From positions 245,659 through 309,658 of the forward strand of contig NZ_LGED01000269.1 in assembly GCF_001280085.1 (NCBI RefSeq): a stretch of 64,000 bases of DNA, written 5' to 3'. Positions 59,220-64,000 of this stretch are shown piece by piece. Numbering within the stretch: the stretch's first letter is position 1; each line of letters starts with the position of its first letter. Below the pieces are notes generated by a model, which made no database searches, was not told the DNA's origin, and was given only the letters and a program-made list of their open reading frames with translations. The stretch comes from Saccharothrix sp. NRRL B-16348 (GTDB lineage Bacteria; Actinomycetota; Actinomycetes; Mycobacteriales; Pseudonocardiaceae). The position numbers were made by a program, and so were the translations under genes.

Positions 59220-60335
59220 GTGGACTCCCTGCGCGAGGCGTTGTGGCGGGCCGCAGCGAACCGCCGGGCCAGGCTGCCGCGCACCTCCTCCCTCCCACCG
59301 GCCGAAGTGGACGACGCGGTCCAGGCGGTGCTGAGGCGTGCCTTCGAGCACCTCTGGGAGCACGGCTGGCTGCCCTACGACGTGTACGAGGTCGTGCGGC
59401 GCAACGAGGACGAACGCGTGCTGTCGTTCCTGGTCGACTCGCTGGCGTTGGAGGCGTCCCGCTACCCGGCGTTGCACCCGCGCTGGCGGGAGCAGCTGGA
59501 GGAGATCGGGGCGACGGTGTGGTGGGACACGTCCCAGCCGCACGTCGACCAGTGGGCGAGCAGGCACATCGAGCTGCGCGACGACGCCGTGGCCGCCGCG
59601 GTGGCGGTGCTGGCGGTGCTGGTCACGTTGCCGGGTCTGCCGGTGATCGTGCCGAAGCCGGGCACGCCGCTGGCCGCGATCGACCACCACCACGTGGACC
59701 CGAAGATCCTCAACCGGGTGCGCGGGCTGCTGGCCAAGGCGGAGTCGACCGCGTTCCCGGACGAGGCCGAGGCGCTGTCGGCGAAGGCGCAGGAGCTGGT
59801 GACGCGGTACGCGTTGGAGCGGATGCCCTTGGAGGCGCCGACGACGACGTCACGCCGGTTGTGGCTGGACAAGCGGTACTTCGACGGCAAGGCGCAGGTC
59901 GTGCACGTGGTCGCGGAGGCGAACCGGTGCCGTGCCGTGGTGTACGACCTGGGGTTCGTGGCGTTGGTCGGCGAGGAGCTGGACCTCGAGATCGTGGAGC
60001 TGCTGTCGGCGTCGTTGCTGGTCCAGGCGACGCGGGCGATGATCGCGGCGGGTGACAAGGCGCGCAAGGGCGACGAGGCGCGCTCGGTGGCGTTCCGCAA
60101 GTCGTTCCTGCTGTCCTACGCGCACCGGATCGGGGAACGGCTGCGGACCGCGAACGAGGTGCCCGCCGACGACGACCGGCTGCTGCCCGTGCTGGCCGAG
60201 CGCAAGAAGGCGGTGGAGGAGTACTTCGGCGCGATGTTCAGCCGGACCGTCGCCAAGACGACGCCGGTGCGCAGCGCCGCGGGTTGGGACGCGGGCCGGA
60301 CGGCGGCGGACCGCGCCAACCTGTCGATCACCTGA
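59220..60335 (+). CDS. DUF2786 domain-containing protein
   Basis: This 371-residue protein contains the DUF2786 motif (HHHVDPKILNRVRGLLAKAESTAFPDEAEALSAKAQELVTRYALE, about 160-205), a short helical domain found in phage and bacterial proteins of unknown function. The rest is helical, with a mid-part (EEYFGAMFSRTVAKTTPVRSAAGW) near the C-terminus. The GTG at 59220 starts the coding-like sequence. It is 48 bases upstream of the unknown 238-residue gene in the same direction. Function is unknown. Confidence 0.82.
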   Translation: MDSLREALWRAAANRRARLPRTSSLPPAEVDDAVQAVLRRAFEHLWEHGWLPYDVYEVVRRNEDERVLSFLVDSLALEASRYPALHPRWREQLEEIGATVWWDTSQPHVDQWASRHIELRDDAVAAAVAVLAVLVTLPGLPVIVPKPGTPLAAIDHHHVDPKILNRVRGLLAKAESTAFPDEAEALSAKAQELVTRYALERMPLEAPTTTSRRLWLDKRYFDGKAQVVHVVAEANRCRAVVYDLGFVALVGEELDLEIVELLSASLLVQATRAMIAAGDKARKGDEARSVAFRKSFLLSYAHRIGERLRTANEVPADDDRLLPVLAERKKAVEEYFGAMFSRTVAKTTPVRSAAGWDAGRTAADRANLSIT

Positions 60336-60383
60336 CCTGCGGTTTCCTCGGAACTGTCGGTGGTCGTCCGTACTCTCCGCGTC

Positions 60384-61100
60384 ATGACCACCGCGATGGA
60401 AGTGCGCCGGCTGTTCAACGTGACGCAGGAGACCCGGTTCCACTTCAACCACTGGTACAGCAGGCGCAAGCACGTCGTGGCGCACGTGATGGCGCACGAG
60501 TCGGTCGCCGTCCACCGGATCACCGCCGACGAGGTCGAGGCCGCGTGCCGGAGCGCGCCGCGGCCGGGTCCGACCGACGTGCCGGAGATCCGGGACTGGC
60601 GGCCCGACTTCGCGTTCACGCACGTGGCGCACCACGTGGTCGAGGCGCTGGGCCGATTACCCGGCTGGCCGGAGTTCCGGGAGTTCTGCGAGGCCGACGA
60701 GCAGGCGCGGGGGATGTTGTGGACGCCTGCTCGTGAGGTGATCGCCGAGGTGGGGCCGGAGGGGCGTGCCGCGCTGCGCAACCGCGTGGTGTCCGACTTC
60801 CTGGGGTTCCTGCGTGACGTGTACGTGCTCGCGGTGCTGCGCGGGCACGGGCTGGACGTGCGCGTGCACCCGTTGGCGGACACCGTGTTCAAGGTGGACG
60901 CGTGGGTGGAGCGGCTGATCCTGAACCCGCGCGGCGGTGGGCAGCGGTCGGCGGACTTGCTGGTGCACGCGATGCCGCCGTTCTTCTTCACGGACTTGGG
61001 GGTGACGGAGTTCACGCAGGTGGGCCCGGCCTTGCTGCCGTCACGCGGACAGCTGGACCGTGCGGCGCGGAGGCTGCGGGACGTGCTGCACCCGGAATGA
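60384..61100 (+). CDS. Unrecognised protein upstream of vsr and the cytosine methyltransferase (candidate restriction partner)
   Basis: I do not recognise a family. The 238 residues form a soluble, mixed helix/strand protein. Notable segments are HFNHWYSRRKHVVAHVMAHESV (about 20-41), DFAFTHVAHHVVEALGRLPGWPEF (75-98), and HPLADTVFKVDAWVERLILNP (162-182), where an Asp-rich strand pair (Asp166, Asp172) followed by Glu176 is loosely like a PD-(D/E)xK nuclease core, though a Lys partner is not clear. It starts at ATG 60384 and ends 64 bases before vsr. Position suggests the missing endonuclease of a 5mC modification system, but other roles are equally open. Confidence 0.65.
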   Translation: MTTAMEVRRLFNVTQETRFHFNHWYSRRKHVVAHVMAHESVAVHRITADEVEAACRSAPRPGPTDVPEIRDWRPDFAFTHVAHHVVEALGRLPGWPEFREFCEADEQARGMLWTPAREVIAEVGPEGRAALRNRVVSDFLGFLRDVYVLAVLRGHGLDVRVHPLADTVFKVDAWVERLILNPRGGGQRSADLLVHAMPPFFFTDLGVTEFTQVGPALLPSRGQLDRAARRLRDVLHPE

Positions 61101-61164
61101 GGACGGTTGCGGGCAACGCTGTGCCCTGGACTCTCGCCGTGGCGAGCGTCAACGAACCATGCGC

Positions 61165-61608
61165 ATGAGCCATCATGACGGGGTGCCGAACCTGGAGACG
61201 ACGGACGACGTCCGCGCCCGGATGAGCAAGCAGCGGTCCCGTGACACGGGCATCGAGGTGGCGTTGCGCCGCGAGCTGCACCGGCTGGGGCTGCGCTACC
61301 GGGTGCACCAGCGGCCCGTGCGGGCGGTCCGGCGGGAGGCGGACGTGGTGTTCGGGCCGGCCAAGGTGGCGGTGTTCGTGGACGGCTGCTTCTGGCACGG
61401 CTGCCCGGAGCACGGCACGTGGCCCAAGCGCAACGGCGAGTTCTGGCGGACCAAGATCGAGACGAACCAGGCGCGTGACGCGAACACCGACCAGGTGCTG
61501 GCGGAGGCGGGGTGGGTCGCGGTTCGCGTGTGGGAGCACGAGGACCCGGCCGACGCGGCGAGTCGGGTGCGGAGCACGGTCCTGCGGCGGCGCGGTCGGC
61601 TAGCCTGA
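61165..61608 (+). CDS. vsr: Very short patch repair endonuclease
   Basis: This 147-residue Vsr endonuclease nicks next to T:G mismatches that arise when 5-methylcytosine deaminates. Features match E. coli Vsr: ARMSKQRSRDTGIEVALRRELHRLGLRYRVH, the metal-binding Asp60 in READVVF, DGCFWHGCPEH (Trp77, His78), NGEFWRTKIETNQARD, and the C-terminal strand GWVAVRVWEHE. An ATG six bases upstream (61159) is an alternative start. It is five bases upstream of the cytosine methyltransferase gene, so they are co-expressed. Confidence 0.93.
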   Translation: MSHHDGVPNLETTDDVRARMSKQRSRDTGIEVALRRELHRLGLRYRVHQRPVRAVRREADVVFGPAKVAVFVDGCFWHGCPEHGTWPKRNGEFWRTKIETNQARDANTDQVLAEAGWVAVRVWEHEDPADAASRVRSTVLRRRGRLA

Positions 61609-61613
61609 GCCTC

Positions 61614-62711
61614 GTGCTGTCCATGATCGACCTGTTCGCCGGCTGTGGCGGCATGACCTCCGGGTTCGCCGCGGCGGGCGGCTACCGGCCGGTCATGGCG
61701 GTCGAGTGGGACCTGCACGCGGCGGCGACGTACGCGGCGAACTTCGGCGAGGACCACATCCGCTGGTCCGACATCGCGGCCGTGCCGGACAGCGCGATCC
61801 CCGAGGTCGACGTGATCGTGGGCGGTCCGCCGTGCCAGGGGTTCTCGAACCTGGGCTCGAAGGACGTCGACGACCCGCGCAACTCGCTGTGGCGCGAGTA
61901 CCTGCGGTTCGTGCGGAAGGCCCGGCCGAAGGTGTTCGTGATCGAGAACGTCGACCGGTTCCTGGCGTCGACCGAGTTCGCGTTGCTTCAGGCCGAGACC
62001 GAGGGCTACGAGCTGAGCTTCGGCATCCTGCTGGCGGCGGATTTCGGTGTGCCACAGCGGCGTCGGCGGACGATCGTGATCGGCTCGCGGATCGGGCCGA
62101 TCCCGCTGCCGGTCGCGACGCACCCGCGTGGGCACTGGCACACGGTGGGCGACGTGCTGCGCGGCCTGCCGGAGCGGCCGGCGACGACCGCGTTGCCGAA
62201 CTCGGCGGTGGAGTTCTTCGGTCGGGAGCTGCCCGGGCCGTTCAAGAGCCCGGACCTGCACATCGGCCGCAACCCCACGCCGTTGTCGCTGGAGCGGTAC
62301 CGGCACATCCCGCCGGGCGGCGGTCGGTTCGACCTGCCGACGGAGCTGTTGCCGCGGTGCTGGCGGGAGAAGAAGACCGGCACGACGGACGTGATGGGCC
62401 GGCTGCGGTGGGACGAGCCGTCGGTGACCATCCGCACGGAGTTCTACAAGCCGGAGAAGGGCCGCTACCTGCACCCGCAGTGGGAACCGGGCGAGGACGG
62501 CCACCGGGTCGACCGCCCGATCACGCACCTGGAGGCGGCCCGGCTCCAGTCGTTCCCGGACACGTTCGAGTGGTGCGGGTCGAAGATCGAGGTGGCCAGG
62601 CAGATCGGCAACGCCGTGCCGCCGTCGCTGGCCAGGGCCATCGCCGAACACCTCAAGCCGTACCTGACGGGCGCCGAGCCGACCGCGCCGACCTGCCCAC
62701 TCTGCTCCTGA
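61614..62711 (+). CDS. DNA (cytosine-5-)-methyltransferase
   Basis: This 365-residue enzyme methylates C5 of cytosine using S-adenosylmethionine. Motif I is MIDLFAGCGGMTSGF, motif IV is VIVGGPPCQGFSNLGSKD with nucleophile Cys74, motif VI is VFVIENVDRF, motif VIII is VPQRRRRTIVIG, and motif X is VARQIGNAVPPSLARAI. The target-recognition region lies at about residues 180-290 (ALPNSAVEFFGRELPGPF to GTTDVMGRLRWDEPSV); the recognised sequence cannot be read from it. The GTG at 61614 and ATG at 61623 are both possible starts. It follows vsr by five bases. Confidence 0.94.
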   Translation: MLSMIDLFAGCGGMTSGFAAAGGYRPVMAVEWDLHAAATYAANFGEDHIRWSDIAAVPDSAIPEVDVIVGGPPCQGFSNLGSKDVDDPRNSLWREYLRFVRKARPKVFVIENVDRFLASTEFALLQAETEGYELSFGILLAADFGVPQRRRRTIVIGSRIGPIPLPVATHPRGHWHTVGDVLRGLPERPATTALPNSAVEFFGRELPGPFKSPDLHIGRNPTPLSLERYRHIPPGGGRFDLPTELLPRCWREKKTGTTDVMGRLRWDEPSVTIRTEFYKPEKGRYLHPQWEPGEDGHRVDRPITHLEAARLQSFPDTFEWCGSKIEVARQIGNAVPPSLARAIAEHLKPYLTGAEPTAPTCPLCS

Positions 62712-62772
62712 CCCGGCCGGTCTCCGACGCGCGGACCCGGAATTGTCGGACCCCTCCGCTAACGTCATCACC

Positions 62773-63303
62773 ATGACGACAACCACGTATGAGAACGCGG
62801 TCCGGATCGGCTCCACGACCTACCAGGTGGTGGCCACCGCCGACCCTGACCTGTCCGTCGACCTGGCCGGCGTGGACGGCTCGGGCGTCCTGGTGGCCGA
62901 AGGCACGATCCGCCTGCCCGCCGACGCCGGCGCGAAGATCGGCAAGCTGCTGGCGCAGGTGCTGGAGGCGTTGGGGAGGCTGAGCACGCCGTCCACGCTC
63001 GCGGCCCGCGACCGCCCGGCCAACGCCAACCAACCGTGGACGCAGGCGCTGGACGACGGCCTGCGCGCCGACTGGCTGGCCGCCACCACCGACACCCCGA
63101 CCGCCGACCTGATCCGGTCGATCGCCAAGCGGCTGGAGCGCTCACCCACCTCGATCAGGTCACGGCTGGCCAAGGTGGGCTGCGACCCGGACGTGCCCGG
63201 CCGAACGTTGTCCGACGAGGGCGCGCAGGTGTTCCGGGTTCAGGGTCGGGATCAGGGGCGGGTCAGGGGCAAACCCGATTCGGGAGGGGAGGGCGTCGAG
63301 TGA
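62773..63303 (+). CDS. Hypothetical protein with C-terminal HTH-like segment
   Basis: This 176-residue protein begins with strands (YENAVRIGSTTYQVVATADPDLSVDLAG) and a helix, then a segment WTQALDDGLRADWLAATTDTPTADLIRSIAKRLERSPTSIRSRLAKVGCDP (about 95-145). The latter resembles helix-turn-helix modules that occur in DNA helicase C-termini and other nucleic-acid proteins. The tail is basic and disordered. It lies 61 bases downstream of the methyltransferase, so it may belong to the same locus. Function unknown. Confidence 0.68.
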   Translation: MTTTTYENAVRIGSTTYQVVATADPDLSVDLAGVDGSGVLVAEGTIRLPADAGAKIGKLLAQVLEALGRLSTPSTLAARDRPANANQPWTQALDDGLRADWLAATTDTPTADLIRSIAKRLERSPTSIRSRLAKVGCDPDVPGRTLSDEGAQVFRVQGRDQGRVRGKPDSGGEGVE

Positions 63304-63342
63304 TGCTCGTGGTGGACGCGTAGGGCGAGGAAAGGACCTCTC

Positions 63343-63612
63343 GTGGAGATCACCGGGCTCATCTCGGCGCTGGTCATCGGCGTGATCGTCGGTGGCCTGG
63401 GACGGCTGGTCGTGCCGGGCAGGCAGAAGATCTCGATGGTGATGACGCTCGTGGTCGGTATCGCGGCGGCCTTGGTGGGCACGTTCGCGGCGTCGATCAT
63501 CGGCGTCTCGAACACCTCCGGCATCGACTGGATAGAACTGGCCCTCCAGGTCGGCCTGGCCGCCGTCGGCGTCGGCGCCCTGGCCCGCAAGAGGTCCCGC
63601 CAACCCCAGTAA
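63343..63612 (+). CDS. GlsB/YeaQ/YmgE-family membrane protein
   Basis: This 89-residue protein has three transmembrane helices with the Gly-rich family pattern (GLISALVIGVIVGGLGRLVVPGRQ, MVMTLVVGIAAALVGTFAASIIG, LALQVGLAAVGVGALARKR). Members are linked to stress response and are of unknown mechanism. The GTG start follows AAAGGA. A GGCAGGCCG/CGGCCTGCC pair at 63629-63663 (17-base loop) may be a weak terminator. Confidence 0.88.
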   Translation: MEITGLISALVIGVIVGGLGRLVVPGRQKISMVMTLVVGIAAALVGTFAASIIGVSNTSGIDWIELALQVGLAAVGVGALARKRSRQPQ

Positions 63613-64000
63613 CCGCCCACCGACCGCGGGCAGGCCGCCCGGTCCGACCCCGTCCGGCCTGCCACGGCGGCGAGCACTGGCTTGGCACCCGCGCCGGGAC
63701 GACGGGTCGGGAGGCTCGGTGCCGGGATCGGGCGGCGGCGCTGGCGGCTGGCTACTGAGTGCTGGGTGGTGGCTGCCAAGTGCCGGGTGGGCGGCTCGGT
63801 GCCGGAGGTTGGCTGCCGGGTGCCAGAACGGACGGCTGAACGCCGGGATCAGGTGGCTGGCCGGGCGGGCGGGGCCGAAGGCAGGCGGGGCAGCCCGGCT
63901 GGGCCAGGTGACTCGACTGGTCGGGTGACCGGGCCGGGCCGGGTGGCTGGCTGCCGGAGTGGGCGACCGGGCTGGTGGCTTGGTGGGGGCGGGTTGGGGG
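63613..64000 (+). other. Gene-less G-rich repetitive tail
   Basis: These 388 bases to the window end hold no supported gene. From about 63720 the plus strand is strongly G-rich and C-poor in places, with many imperfect copies of words such as GCTGCCGGGTG, GGTGGCTGGC and GGCTCGGTGCCGG. An open frame at 63719-63928 would give a Gly/Trp/Arg-rich product without domain and is judged non-coding. A gene beyond the edge could continue here, but nothing shows it. Confidence 0.6.

Noticed and set aside
63719..63928. Open frame in the right-hand tail
   Set aside because: Low-complexity Gly/Trp/Arg composition, no ribosome binding site and no domain; it follows from the G-rich repeats.

Overview
The window is very GC-rich, densely coded DNA (third codon positions almost all G or C, many GTG starts, many 4-base GTGA start/stop overlaps) from an actinomycete. 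The combination of a PE-like/DUF3558/PPE-like/EspG gene set, PucR-linked proline catabolism, bPH_2 membrane proteins, SARP/STAND regulators and a tRNA-His next to oligoribonuclease suggests the Pseudonocardiaceae (a Saccharothrix-, Lentzea- or Actinosynnema-like organism). That placement is inference from gene content. No rRNA, CRISPR array, transposase or integrase was seen.

Layout. 1-3060: the end of a two-component system (response regulator cut by the window edge, histidine kinase), a lipoprotein with an HNH nuclease domain, and a coiled-coil protein. 3212-9229: a CYTH/CHAD protein, a secreted GH20 hexosaminidase behind a DasR-like site, and an aldehyde dehydrogenase that has lost its active site, facing its GAF-type regulator. 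9236-12392: DUF402, a uridine-kinase-like protein, a small membrane protein, a YidC/Oxa1 paralogue and a fatty-acid desaturase. 12425-16630: PucR regulator divergent from the proline catabolic pair pruA and proline dehydrogenase. 16610-22755: P-loop/TPR protein, DNA polymerase I-like enzyme, secreted GH16 glucanase with a LacI-type operator and a strong terminator, AraC regulator, terpenoid-cyclase-fold protein. 22906-26137: a type VII secretion substrate cassette without any secretion machinery. 26109-31984: a leftward run of TPR protein, small secreted protein, fused SecDF, cation/proton antiporter and FMN-dependent hydroxy-acid oxidase. 32072-34470: azoreductase and MarR regulator around a perfect operator, then an FAD oxidoreductase. 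34643-42223: two-domain fatty-acyl reductase coupled to an acyl-CoA/AMP ligase, a LuxR regulator, a small secreted peptide and a pair of bPH_2 membrane proteins. 42212-46023: GlxA regulator, MFS transporter, HerA-like ATPase. 46110-51222: oligoribonuclease, tRNA-His, ABC-F ATPase, a toxin-antitoxin pair, L,D-transpeptidase lipoprotein, tRNA-Lys. 51440-58417: two large STAND proteins around a glycosyltransferase-like protein and a coupled small protein. 58458-63612: DUF2786 locus, an unknown protein with a Vsr endonuclease and a C5-cytosine methyltransferase, an HTH-like protein and a GlsB-type membrane protein. 63613-64000 is G-rich, repetitive DNA without a supported gene.

Most notable: (i) an exact 59-bp direct repeat of the 3' end of the ABC-F gene brackets the toxin-antitoxin pair, so about 1.1 kb appears to have inserted with regeneration of the host gene end, with no recombinase visible; (ii) the aldehyde dehydrogenase lost essentially every catalytic and NAD-binding motif through separate in-frame deletions and substitutions, yet its reading frame is intact; (iii) a Vsr/cytosine-methyltransferase locus whose only candidate restriction partner is an unrecognised 238-residue protein; (iv) well-formed operators next to the GH16, GH20 and azoreductase genes.
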